DNA from: Pusillimonas sp. DMV24BSW_D
GTDB taxonomy: Bacteria > Pseudomonadota > Gammaproteobacteria > Burkholderiales > Burkholderiaceae_B
Assembly (NCBI RefSeq): GCF_011388195.1
Contig: NZ_CP049990.1
Span: 992,001-1,056,000 of the forward strand
Length of the DNA: 64,000 nucleotides
Direction: 5' to 3'
Each line of letters opens with the position of its first letter. The stretch's first letter is position 1. The notes under the pieces are model-generated. The model made no database searches. It saw only the letters and a program-made list of their open reading frames with translations, and had not been told where the DNA came from. The translations under genes were made by a program, and so were the position numbers. Below, in pieces: positions 56,455-64,000 of this stretch.

Positions 56455-57405
56455 ATGAGGTTAGGCGGTATTTCCCTGCGTTCGGCAGCAGTCAAGCGTT
56501 TATGTGTCGCTGCGATGCTCATGTTTTTCGCCGGCGCACTTTCGGCGGCGCCGGTGCGGGTTGTGGCGACGTTTTCCGTTTTGGGTGACATGGTCTCCGT
56601 TATTGGGGGAGAAAACGTCGAAGTGGTCACCTTGGTTGGCCCTGAGACGGACTCACATGGGTTCGAGCCTACCGCACGCGAAAACCGCATGCTTGCGCAG
56701 GCTCAAGTCCTGGTGTCGAACGGGTTGGGCTTCGAGGGGTGGTTGCCGCGTTTGGTAAAGGCTTCCGGCTTCGATGGCCTGGAAATTGTGGCGTCCAAAG
56801 GGGTGGAGCCGCGCCTGCTGGCTTCGCATGATGACGGCCATAACCACGACGGTCATGATCATGGCGATAATGGTGATGTCGACCCTCATGCCTGGCAAGA
56901 CTTGGCCAATGGTATGCAGTATGCACGGAATATCGCCAACGGTCTGGCGCGCATTGATCCTGCGCATCGCGCCAAGTATCAAGAGCGTGCCCGGGTATAT
57001 ATAGAAGAAATGCAAAAGTTGCATGACGAAATCAAAGGGCAGCTAGAGGCAATTCCCGAGCAGCGGCGCCGCGTTGTTACGGCGCACGATGCTTTTGGAT
57101 ATTTCGGTCAGGCCTATGGTGTGACCTTTATTCCTATTGCGGGTATCTCTTCCGATGCCGAGCCGTCGGCCCGGGAAATGGCAGAGATCATTCGGCTGAT
57201 CAGGGAAAGCAACGGTGTGGCTTTGTTCGATGAAAATGCGACCGGTGCCTCACGTATTCTGGAGCAGATTGCTCGTGATACCGGGCTTAAAGTGGGAGGG
57301 GTCCTTTACTCCGATACACTGGCGTCGGTTGATCAGCCGGCGGGCACGTACTTAGGTATGTTCAAGTGGAATGCGGGCCGCGTGCTGTTTTCAATTAAAC
57401 CTTGA
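56455..57405 (+). CDS. znuA: Zinc ABC transporter substrate-binding protein ZnuA
   Basis: 316 residues. Signal peptide to about residue 31, then a cluster A-I metal-binding fold. Metal-site His residues are in 'DSHGFEPTAREN', 'DVDPHAWQDL' and 'TAHDAFGYFGQA'. A His/Asp-rich loop at about 125-140 ('HDDGHNHDGHDHGD') precedes the second His, as in zinc-specific members. Follows znuB by 22 bp. Zinc, not manganese, is supported by the loop and by zur. Confidence 0.93.
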   Translation: MRLGGISLRSAAVKRLCVAAMLMFFAGALSAAPVRVVATFSVLGDMVSVIGGENVEVVTLVGPETDSHGFEPTARENRMLAQAQVLVSNGLGFEGWLPRLVKASGFDGLEIVASKGVEPRLLASHDDGHNHDGHDHGDNGDVDPHAWQDLANGMQYARNIANGLARIDPAHRAKYQERARVYIEEMQKLHDEIKGQLEAIPEQRRRVVTAHDAFGYFGQAYGVTFIPIAGISSDAEPSAREMAEIIRLIRESNGVALFDENATGASRILEQIARDTGLKVGGVLYSDTLASVDQPAGTYLGMFKWNAGRVLFSIKP

Positions 57406-57428
57406 GTGTCGGGTGTGGGCCGACGCTG

Positions 57429-58391
57429 CTATTTGTTTTTGCGTGTGGCCCGTGGGTGGGCCTGGTCGTAGGCTTTAGCCAGGTGTTGGAAGTCGAGACG
57501 CGTATAAATTTGGGTTGTGGAAATATTGGCGTGCCCTAATAGTTCCTGTACCGCTCTTAAATCTTGTGCCGACTGCAGCATATGGCTGGCAAAACTATGA
57601 CGCAGGCTGTGCGGGTGAACGTTTACCGGCAGGCCCAGCCGATGCACCAGTTTGTTCAATTGCAACTGAACGACACGCGGGCTAATGCGTTTGCCTCGCT
57701 CGCCCAGGAAAAGAGCGGCCTGGGTGTCGGCATTGGGTTCGTTGGGTTGTAATGTGTGGCGTACTTCAAGCCATTGTTGTATTGCGCGGACCGCGTGGCG
57801 CCCTAACGGTACCTGACGTGTTTTCCCGCCTTTTCCGGTAATCGTTGCCTGGGCGCTGGGAAGGTCAATCCAACTGATGGAAGTGTATTGATCGGTACGA
57901 TGGTAACGCCAGTCGAGGCTAACCAGTTCCGCCAGACGCAAACCACTGGAATACAGAATTTCAAACATGGCTTGATCACGATGCTCGATGTTGGACTCAG
58001 GCGGCGGCAGTCCGGGCCGGTCGAGCAAGGCCTGTGTCTGTTCAACGGAAAGCGCTTTGGGTAATTGGCGGGCTGCCTTAGGGGCACGAACGCCTTTTGC
58101 CGGGTTTTCGTTTAAGCCGGCCTGCGGAGCCCACCACTGATAAAAGCCACGCCACGCGGCAAGTGCGCGGGCCAGGCTGCGGGGTTGATGACCCTGGCTG
58201 CGCAGGCGGGCGATGGTGCGTCGAATGTGGTCTTCACGCAGGTTTTCCAGCCTGGTGTCTGGGTTCAGTGTAATCAGCTGCGCCAGATCGTGTTCGTATG
58301 CCTGCAATGTATGGCGCGAATACCGGTGATTCGTTTCCAGGTGAATCAGCCATTGACGCACAGGTTCGGGCAGTGCGTTCACGGCGTTCAT
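57429..58391 (-). CDS. xerC: Tyrosine recombinase XerC
   Basis: 320 residues. Resolves chromosome dimers at dif with XerD. N-terminal SAM-like core-binding domain ('LETNHRYSRHTLQAYEHDL') and catalytic domain with Arg in 'SSGLRLAELVSLDW', Lys in 'GKGGKTRQVPLG', HxxR in 'PHSLRHSFASHML' and His...Tyr in 'LLGHANISTTQIYTRLD'. Order xerC-DUF484-dapF is the normal proteobacterial arrangement; it follows DUF484 by 1 bp. Confidence 0.95.
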   Translation of the reverse strand: MNAVNALPEPVRQWLIHLETNHRYSRHTLQAYEHDLAQLITLNPDTRLENLREDHIRRTIARLRSQGHQPRSLARALAAWRGFYQWWAPQAGLNENPAKGVRAPKAARQLPKALSVEQTQALLDRPGLPPPESNIEHRDQAMFEILYSSGLRLAELVSLDWRYHRTDQYTSISWIDLPSAQATITGKGGKTRQVPLGRHAVRAIQQWLEVRHTLQPNEPNADTQAALFLGERGKRISPRVVQLQLNKLVHRLGLPVNVHPHSLRHSFASHMLQSAQDLRAVQELLGHANISTTQIYTRLDFQHLAKAYDQAHPRATRKNK

Positions 58392-58392
58392 C

Positions 58393-59046
58393 CTATTTCA
58401 AACGGGAAAGGGCGGCCGAGGCCAGCGAGCTTAATATTTCCAGGAATGCGGTGCCCATGTCGGGCTGGAAGCGCTCTTTGTCTTCTGCACCTAAAACCAG
58501 CAAGCCAAACACACCTGAATCGTCTTTCATGGGGACCACCGCGAGCGATTGGGCGGGTGCGTTCAGCCAGGCCAAAACAGGCTGGTCGGTAACCGGCCCG
58601 CAATAGGGTGCGTTAAGGGCGTTTGCATATTGTTTTATTTCTTCCGTAATGCCGTCGGTGAAATGCGTGTCATTGCACTGTGAAAGCCCCCAGACTTTCA
58701 GCGTGGTGTTGGGTAATTCAAACAACGACGACAGGTGTTCGACAATTAACTGAGGCAGGCGCTCGGCTTGTGGTTCGGCCAGCATCCGGCAGCACCAGCT
58801 TGTAAGGGTGCGACTGATTTTTTCGTTGCCTGATGCGTTGTTGATTAAACCCGACAGGCGCCATTCAAGGTCTTTGGTTTTGGCGCGAAGCGTAAGAATT
58901 TGGCGCTCACCCAAAGAAATTGCCCGTGTTTCATGTGGGTGCGGGACCCGTAACTCAGAGAATACTTCTGCGTGCTCCTGGAAAAAATCAGGGTTGCTTG
59001 CCAGAAAACGGGCGATTTCTTCGGGGGTGAAGGTGGAGGCGCTCAT
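58393..59046 (-). CDS. DUF484 family protein
   Basis: 217 residues, GAF-like domain protein of unknown function found between dapF and xerC. 'IARFLASNPDFFQEHAEVFS' at the N-terminus and 'GVFGLLVLGAEDKERFQPDM' near the C-terminus are its signatures. A helical segment joins them. Cytoplasmic. 17 bp after dapF. Confidence 0.93.
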   Translation of the reverse strand: MSASTFTPEEIARFLASNPDFFQEHAEVFSELRVPHPHETRAISLGERQILTLRAKTKDLEWRLSGLINNASGNEKISRTLTSWCCRMLAEPQAERLPQLIVEHLSSLFELPNTTLKVWGLSQCNDTHFTDGITEEIKQYANALNAPYCGPVTDQPVLAWLNAPAQSLAVVPMKDDSGVFGLLVLGAEDKERFQPDMGTAFLEILSSLASAALSRLK

Positions 59047-59063
59047 GTGCCAATTATCCTTGT

Positions 59064-59939
59064 TCAGTCGTGTTGCGTAAGCTTATCAATGTCGACCCGC
59101 CCGGTAAACACAGTTGTTGCGGGGCCGGTCATATAAAGGTCGGGATTCGCCCAGTCGATTGTTAGCGTGCCGCCCCGGGTATGCACTGTTACCGGGTTGT
59201 CGAGCAGGCCGCGTCGTATGCCTGCCACCGCTGCTGCGCAGGCACCCGTGCCACATGACAAGGTTTCACCTGCACCCCGTTCATACACGCGCAATTTGAT
59301 GGTGTGGCGGTCGACCACTTCCATAAAACCAGCGTTAACACGTTGGGCAAAGCGTGGATGCGACTCAATTAGGGGGCCAAGTTCCGCTACGGGTGCGGTG
59401 GCGATGCTTTCCACAACTTGAACAGCGTGTGGGTTCGAGATGGCAACCAGCGAAATACGAACGGGAGAGGCACAGGCCGTTAACGGTAACTGCCAGACTG
59501 TGTCTTCACCTTGTGTTTCATTGCTTAAGGCCGAAGTATCGAAGTGGACATCGGCGGGGGTGAAACGCGTTTGGCCCATGTTCACTACAACTTCACCGTT
59601 GTCGGTTTCGGTTAATACAATCAGGCCGGTTTGTATTTCGGCTTTTAAGGGGTTTCGTTTTGAAAGCCCTTGCTCGTGGATGAAGCGGACAAAGCATCGG
59701 GCGCCGTTACCGCAGTGCTCCACTTCACTGCCGTCTGAGTTGAACACCCGGTAACGAAAGTCGGCGTCGGGGTGCGATGGTGTATCGACCAACAGGATCT
59801 GGTCGGCGCCAATACCGAAATGACGATCTGCCAGCGCACGGGCGCGTTGTGGTGTCATCTCGATTGGCTGGCGTATGCCGTCCAGGACAATGAAGTCATT
59901 GCCTGCGCCGTGCATTTTGGTGAATGTCCAGATCGTCAT
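59064..59939 (-). CDS. dapF: Diaminopimelate epimerase DapF
   Basis: 291 residues from the ATG at 59939 ('[20 protein letters not shown]'); a longer upstream frame is not supported by the family start. Converts LL-DAP to meso-DAP for lysine and peptidoglycan. The two catalytic cysteines are in '[13 protein letters not shown]' and '[13 protein letters not shown]'. Followed by DUF484 and xerC. Confidence 0.96.
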   Translation of the reverse strand: MTIWTFTKMHGAGNDFIVLDGIRQPIEMTPQRARALADRHFGIGADQILLVDTPSHPDADFRYRVFNSDGSEVEHCGNGARCFVRFIHEQGLSKRNPLKAEIQTGLIVLTETDNGEVVVNMGQTRFTPADVHFDTSALSNETQGEDTVWQLPLTACASPVRISLVAISNPHAVQVVESIATAPVAELGPLIESHPRFAQRVNAGFMEVVDRHTIKLRVYERGAGETLSCGTGACAAAVAGIRRGLLDNPVTVHTRGGTLTIDWANPDLYMTGPATTVFTGRVDIDKLTQHD

Positions 59940-59947
59940 GGTGTTCA

Positions 59948-60847
59948 CTAGTAAGGTTTGGGGCCGTCGTTGGGGCGTGTTTTGAAGCGTCGATGAACCC
60001 AATAGTACTGCGCTGGATCTTCGCGCACCCAGTCTTCAATGAGCCGGTTGATGCGCGCGGTGGCAGCACTAAGGTCGTCGGTGCCGGGGAAGTCGGGTAC
60101 AGGGGGCAGAATACGGACATTGTAGACCCCGGTTGCCAGGTCAAGATTACTAATAATGGGCAATACTGCGGCATCCCAGGATTGTGCGATTTGGGCGGTA
60201 CTGGGTAGTGTCGCTGCAGGCACGCCGAAAAATGGAACAAATACGGCGCCCTTCGGGCCGAAATCCATGTCAGGCAGGTAATAAATGGGGATGCCCTGAC
60301 GCAACAGTCGTATCAACCCGCGAATGCCGTCTTTGCGACTGATCAGGAATGATTCGTTGAAGCGCGCGCGACCTTCCCGCATGAGTGCGTCGACATCATG
60401 ATCACTCGAAGGCGTGTAAAACGTGGCTGTGCGCTTGCTGTGCATGGTCAGCCTTGAGCCGGCGGCGTCAAGCCCGACAAAGTGCGGGGCCAGAACCAAT
60501 ATTTTGCGGTTGGCCTGTAGCAGCGCATCGAAGTGTTCCAGCCCGCTTATTTTGACTGTTCGGGCAACGCGGTCGGGATCGCCAAACCAGATAAGCCCGC
60601 GGTCAATAATGGATTGCGCCAATAAATAGAAATGCCGATGCAGCAGCGCTTCGCGTTCTTGATCGTTAAGGTTTGGGAAACACAGCCGCAAATTGGTACG
60701 CACAATATGTGCGCGTGATCGCATGAGCCGGGGGGTGAGCCACCCAAGAATACGTCCCCATCGCAAACGTGTTCGGGTTGGGCAGCGGCCAAAATACTCA
60801 AAAACGGCGCGAAGAAGTGTGGATTTACTAAGAGTCATGTGTTGCAT
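59948..60847 (-). CDS. Lipid A acyltransferase, LpxL/HtrB family (HX4D form)
   Basis: 299 residues, late acyltransferase. The catalytic motif is His-x4-Asp in '[17 protein letters not shown]'. '[20 protein letters not shown]' and '[16 protein letters not shown]' hold the second conserved region. One N-terminal hydrophobic stretch. It overlaps the other acyltransferase by 20 bp (or 11 bp from the ATG at 60838), so the two are coupled. Confidence 0.9.
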   Translation of the reverse strand: MQHMTLSKSTLLRAVFEYFGRCPTRTRLRWGRILGWLTPRLMRSRAHIVRTNLRLCFPNLNDQEREALLHRHFYLLAQSIIDRGLIWFGDPDRVARTVKISGLEHFDALLQANRKILVLAPHFVGLDAAGSRLTMHSKRTATFYTPSSDHDVDALMREGRARFNESFLISRKDGIRGLIRLLRQGIPIYYLPDMDFGPKGAVFVPFFGVPAATLPSTAQIAQSWDAAVLPIISNLDLATGVYNVRILPPVPDFPGTDDLSAATARINRLIEDWVREDPAQYYWVHRRFKTRPNDGPKPY

Positions 60848-61688
60848 TGCTGGGCTGAGGAGGCGCGCCGGCCGGGGTTTTGTAGCGGTTGTAGCTCCAA
60901 AGATACTGTTCGGGAAAGCGTCGGATCAGTGTCTCCATGGTTTGGTTGATAAGCGTTGCCTGCGCGAGCGCATCGGTAGGGAATGGGTCGGGCAGGCGAA
61001 CGTAATGGATGCGCCAACCTTTACCTTGAGGCAGGCGTTCGCCTGCCGTCATGATGACAGCCACGCCGGTTTGTGCCGCGAGTTTTCCGGCTAAAGTCAT
61101 GGTGTAGGCGTGGCGCCCAAAAAAGGGAGCCCACACACCTTCGCCTTCCCCCGGCGCCTGGTCGGGCAACATTCCTACCGCTTCGCCTTTTCTAAGCGCC
61201 TTAACGAATTCTTTCACCCCTTGTCGGTTGGCGGGTACCGCACGCAAGCCGGGTGCATTACGCGCGCTTTCCATAATGGGAGCCAGAATGGGTTTGCGGG
61301 GGGGGCGGAACATGACCGTAATAGGTCCATGCCGGGTTAAGTAACGCGCGGTAATTTCAAAGCAACCCAAATGGGGTGTGAGATAAAGTACGCCGCGCCC
61401 TTCTGCCAGCGCGGTCTCTACAACGTGGTTGTCGTCACTTACTACCAACGCCAGGCTTTCTTCATTTTTAAGCCAGACTTTCGGCAACTCCATGATCATC
61501 GCGCCGGCTTGTGCGGCCGATTCCAGGGCGAAAGCGGGGTTGGTGTAACCGGCTTGCTTTGCGTTATCTTGTAGACGCTCCCGATATTTGTCGGGAAAGC
61601 GATACACCATTCGCCCGCCTACGCGCCCCAGGGCGTGCAAAACTGATAATGGTAGAAACGACAATAAACGAAACAGAAAAAGCAGCAT
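60828..61688 (-). CDS. Lipid A acyltransferase, LpxL/HtrB family (HX4E form)
   Basis: 286 residues, a second member of the same family. Catalytic His-x4-Glu is in 'YLTPHLGCFEITARYL', then 'VMFRPPRKPILAPIMESARN', 'AVGMLPDQAPGEGEGVWAPF' and 'FGRHAYTMTLAGKLAAQTG'. An N-terminal hydrophobic stretch of about 20 residues could be an inner-membrane anchor. It is first in the run to xerC and divergent from metK. Confidence 0.92.
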   Translation of the reverse strand: MLLFLFRLLSFLPLSVLHALGRVGGRMVYRFPDKYRERLQDNAKQAGYTNPAFALESAAQAGAMIMELPKVWLKNEESLALVVSDDNHVVETALAEGRGVLYLTPHLGCFEITARYLTRHGPITVMFRPPRKPILAPIMESARNAPGLRAVPANRQGVKEFVKALRKGEAVGMLPDQAPGEGEGVWAPFFGRHAYTMTLAGKLAAQTGVAVIMTAGERLPQGKGWRIHYVRLPDPFPTDALAQATLINQTMETLIRRFPEQYLWSYNRYKTPAGAPPQPSNATHDS

Positions 61689-61755
61689 GGCGGCTTATAA
61701 GCGCAAAATATGAGCATAAACAGTACAACTTGCTATTTTCGCTTAAAATAAAAAA

Positions 61756-61808
61756 TGTCGCCGAGTTAACCGACAACTTGCGGGGCGACAGCCGCTGGTT
61801 AATTTTTT
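61756..61808 (+). promoter_or_regulatory. Candidate structured metK leader (attenuator or RNA switch)
   Basis: Two crossing complementarities: TGTCGCC (61756-61762) with GGCGACA (61784-61790), and AGTTAACC (61764-61771) with GGTTAATT (61797-61804), the latter followed by a T run (61803-61808). GCGG/CCGC (61780-61783 with 61792-61795) can close an inner stem. The layout could be a terminator with a competing stem or an H-type pseudoknot. The next gene, metK, starts about 130 bases on. Confidence 0.4.
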
Positions 61809-61938
61809 GACCGAAGGCGTACTATTCCGCTAAAGCGTCGCGCCCAGATCGCAACTGCACAGGCAGGTATCAGAGGTGCAACGCAATGTTCAACCTCAGT
61901 GCCGAAGTACACGGCCTTAATTTATAAGGATGTCTGCT

Positions 61939-63102
61939 GTGTCCAGTAACGATTTTCTGTTTACCTCTGAATCTGTTTCCGAAGGCCACCCCGACAAGGT
62001 TGCCGACCAAATCTCCGACTCCATTCTCGATGCTATTTTCGAGCAGGATCCTTTCGCGCGTGTTGCGGCGGAAACGCTGTGCAATACCGGGCTGGTCGTC
62101 TTGGCAGGGGAAATTACTACAACTGCGAATGTCGATTACATCCAGGTGGCCCGCGATACCATCAAGCGTATCGGCTACGACAACACCGATTACGGTATCG
62201 ACTATAAAGGTTGTGCCGTTTTGGTGGCGTACGACAAACAGTCGCCGGATATCGCCCAGGGGGTCGACCGCAACCCTGAACAAAACATGGATCAAGGCGC
62301 CGGAGACCAGGGCTTGATGTTTGGGTACGCCTGCGACGAAACCCCCGACCTCATGCCGGCCCCCATTTGGTATGCCCACCGTTTGGTTCAGCGTCAAAGC
62401 GAACTGCGCAAAGATGGCCGCTTGCCCTGGTTGCGTCCCGACGCCAAGTCACAGGTTACCTTCCGCTACGTCGATGGCAAGCCTGTTGAGGTTGACACCG
62501 TTGTGTTGTCGACCCAGCACGCACCTGAAATTTCCCAGGCCGATATTCGCGAAGCCGTGATCGAGGAAATCGTTAAGCCCATCATTCCCGAAGGCCTGCT
62601 TACCGATAAAACCAAGTTCATGATTAATCCCACCGGTATTTTTGTGATTGGTGGCCCTCAGGGTGATTGCGGCTTAACCGGTCGGAAAATTATTGTTGAC
62701 ACTTATGGTGGCGCCTGCCCGCATGGTGGCGGGGCATTCTCGGGCAAAGACCCGTCCAAGGTCGATCGTTCGGCGGCGTATGCAGCACGTTATGTGGCCA
62801 AGAATGTGGTGGCTGCCGGATTGGCGCGCGAGTGTCAGGTGCAGATCAGTTACGCCATCGGCGTGGCCGAGCCGATTAACATCACCATCCATACCAACGG
62901 CACCGGCGTGATTCCCGACGACAAAATTGCGTTGTTGGTGCGCGAGCATTTCGACCTGCGTCCCAAAGGCATTATCAACATGCTTAACCTGTTGCGCCCC
63001 ATTTACAGCAAAACCGCTGCCTATGGCCATTTCGGTCGCCCTGAACCGGAATTTACCTGGGAAGCCACCGACAAGGTCGATGTGCTCAAGAAAGCGCATT
63101 AA
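61939..63102 (+). CDS. metK: S-adenosylmethionine synthetase MetK
   Basis: 387 residues from the GTG at 61939; the ATG at 61930 directly abuts the AAGGA Shine-Dalgarno sequence and would leave no spacing, whereas the GTG has 8 bases. Makes SAM from methionine and ATP. '[20 protein letters not shown]', '[15 protein letters not shown]', '[20 protein letters not shown]' and '[14 protein letters not shown]' are the standard signatures. The next enzyme of the methyl cycle, ahcY, follows one gene later. Confidence 0.96.
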   Translation: MSSNDFLFTSESVSEGHPDKVADQISDSILDAIFEQDPFARVAAETLCNTGLVVLAGEITTTANVDYIQVARDTIKRIGYDNTDYGIDYKGCAVLVAYDKQSPDIAQGVDRNPEQNMDQGAGDQGLMFGYACDETPDLMPAPIWYAHRLVQRQSELRKDGRLPWLRPDAKSQVTFRYVDGKPVEVDTVVLSTQHAPEISQADIREAVIEEIVKPIIPEGLLTDKTKFMINPTGIFVIGGPQGDCGLTGRKIIVDTYGGACPHGGGAFSGKDPSKVDRSAAYAARYVAKNVVAAGLARECQVQISYAIGVAEPINITIHTNGTGVIPDDKIALLVREHFDLRPKGIINMLNLLRPIYSKTAAYGHFGRPEPEFTWEATDKVDVLKKAH

Positions 63103-63116
63103 TCAAAAGGTACTTT

Positions 63117-63332
63117 GTGTCTGATTCTGTCCGTCACCCCGACAACAACAGTCGTTTAACGCCTACCGATTCGCCTTGCGTGGCGGTGTGCTCGACGCTG
63201 TACGACGATATTTGTCGCGGGTGCGGCAGAACAGCCATGGAAGTGGCCAATTGGGTGTTTTTATCCGAAGAAGAAAAGCGCGCTGTTTGGGAGCGCATTA
63301 AGGCCCAGGGATATCCCCGGCGAAAATCTTGA
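63117..63332 (+). CDS. DUF1289 family small protein
   Basis: 71 residues, GTG start at 63117 with AAAAGG upstream. The DUF1289 core is 'SPCVAVCSTLYDDICRGCGR' with four conserved cysteines in a CxxxC...CxxC layout, likely a metal or Fe-S site, then 'WVFLSEEEKRAVWERI'. Function unknown. It is 14 bp after metK, so probably on the same transcript. Confidence 0.9.
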   Translation: MSDSVRHPDNNSRLTPTDSPCVAVCSTLYDDICRGCGRTAMEVANWVFLSEEEKRAVWERIKAQGYPRRKS

Positions 63333-63396
63333 CGTGAATGCGGTGAAGCGTTGGTTCCTGCCTGGAAATTCGCCGCAACTACGTTACAATAATGGC

Positions 63397-63472
63397 TTCC
63401 CTGAGGGGCGCTGCGACGGGTTTTCCCGCTAGGCTCAGGGTCATCCACTTCTTTTTAGTACAACGGCGCTCA
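63397..63472 (+). promoter_or_regulatory. SAH riboswitch upstream of ahcY
   Basis: The sequence fits the SAH riboswitch: P1 CCCTGAG (63399-63405) with CTCAGGG (63434-63440), the conserved GGGCGCTGCGAC, the CGGG/CCCG hairpin (63417-63428), GCTAGGCTC, and the downstream ACGGCGCTC (63463-63471) that forms the pseudoknot. In betaproteobacteria this element activates SAH recycling genes when SAH builds up. Confidence 0.92.
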
Positions 63473-63553
63473 TCATTACCTGCACGGCAGGCGACGATGG
63501 GCAAAAGCGTTGTTCATCTCGTTGGCTTAAGCAGGTTTAGGGGTTTTTCCACC

Positions 63554-64000
63554 ATGAACACTGTTGCTGACAATTCCGTACAAGACTACATCGTTGCCGA
63601 TATCGGGCTGGCCGAATGGGGCCGCCGTGAAATCGCCATTGCCGAAACTGAAATGCCGGGCCTCATGGCCACGCGTGAAGAGTATGCCACCGCGCAACCG
63701 CTGAAAGGCGCACGCATTGCCGGTAGCCTGCACATGACCATCCAAACTGCTGTGCTTATCGAGACGCTGGTTGCGTTGGGCGCCGAAGTGCGTTGGGCAT
63801 CGTGCAATATTTATTCCACGCAAGATCACGCCGCGGCCGCTATTGCTGCTGCAGGCAACCCCGTTTTCGCCATCAAGGGTGAAACGCTGGAAGATTACTG
63901 GCAATACACCCACAAAATTTTCGATTGGCCGGGTGAGCAGGCCAATATGATTCTCGATGACGGCGGCGATGCCACATTGCTCTTGCACCTCGGTGCAAAG
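63554..64000 (+). CDS. ahcY: Adenosylhomocysteinase AhcY (3' end beyond the window)
   Basis: The first 149 codons are seen and the frame is open to the window edge. Hydrolyses S-adenosylhomocysteine to adenosine and homocysteine. Signature stretches are '[20 protein letters not shown]', '[20 protein letters not shown]', '[19 protein letters not shown]' and '[15 protein letters not shown]' at the edge. The ATG lies 82 bases after the SAH riboswitch, so it is probably the controlled gene. The leader between them is otherwise without a recognisable element. Confidence 0.97.
   Translation, partial: MNTVADNSVQDYIVADIGLAEWGRREIAIAETEMPGLMATREEYATAQPLKGARIAGSLHMTIQTAVLIETLVALGAEVRWASCNIYSTQDHAAAAIAAAGNPVFAIKGETLEDYWQYTHKIFDWPGEQANMILDDGGDATLLLHLGAK

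Noticed and set aside
61511-61810. 99-codon open frame running into the metK leader
   Set aside because: Mostly antisense to the acyltransferase gene; no ribosome-binding site and composition typical of a shadow frame. A leader peptide in its last part cannot be fully excluded.

Overview
The window is ordinary chromosomal DNA of a betaproteobacterium of order Burkholderiales, most likely family Alcaligenaceae (relatives of Bordetella, Pusillimonas or Advenella). This is inferred from gene content and order: sspA-sspB behind petABC, waaC-waaA, the birA-coaX pair, dacC-dat-ybeD-lipB-lipA, hslVU with dksA, COG0523 and zur, xerC-DUF484-dapF-lpxL, and metK with an S-adenosylhomocysteine (SAH) riboswitch ahead of ahcY. 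No taxonomic search was possible. I see no phage, insertion sequence or CRISPR array. Layout. 1-8.8 kb: part of a type VI secretion (T6SS) locus, with a DUF2169/pentapeptide-repeat protein, a spike-like protein, VgrG, TssG and TssF on the minus strand and TssE divergent. 8.9-11.1 kb: katG. 11.2-17.2 kb: a complete urease operon ureD-A-J-B-C-E-F-G behind a near-consensus sigma-54 promoter and two NtrC-like sites. 17.4-19.6 kb: a DUF411 protein, a frameshifted LysR regulator, a DoxX-family membrane protein and tRNA-Thr(UGU). 19.6-24.4 kb: an NTF2-like protein, sspB, sspA and the cytochrome bc1 genes. 24.6-27 kb: mscL, a Nif3-family gene and a DegS-like protease. 27-34.2 kb: a mannitol-dehydrogenase-like gene coupled to waaC-waaA, then galU, coaX, birA and a small hydrolase. 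34.2-38.4 kb: dacC, a D-amino-acid aminotransferase, ybeD, lipB and lipA. 38.4-49.4 kb: an accessory catabolic region with a Rieske oxygenase, a GntR/FCD regulator, a medium-chain dehydrogenase, a complete branched-chain-amino-acid-type ABC transporter, a cupin, an AA_synth-family protein and an MhpA-like flavin monooxygenase. A repeated TTATGCATAA palindrome lies in its three control regions. 49.4-57.4 kb: a cobalamin adenosyltransferase, a CusF-like protein, hslVU, a cysteine-poor DksA, a COG0523 GTPase, zur, a Zur-box-like palindrome, a 48-residue small membrane-protein candidate and znuCBA. 57.4-64 kb: xerC, DUF484, dapF, two tandem lipid A acyltransferases, metK behind a structured leader, a DUF1289 protein, the SAH riboswitch and the start of ahcY. 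How the parts work together. Most of the window is housekeeping: respiration, cell envelope, lipoate, methyl cycle and protein quality control. Three regulated modules stand out: nitrogen-controlled urea use, zinc limitation, and uptake and oxidation of an unidentified, probably aromatic, compound. The points most worth following up are the TTATGCATAA regulon around an orphan catabolic cluster, the possible RNA switch in the metK leader, the small protein heading the zinc operon, the two-gene VgrG spike, and enzymes that keep their fold but seem to have lost expected catalytic residues (mannitol-dehydrogenase-like, alcohol-dehydrogenase-like, CusF-like).
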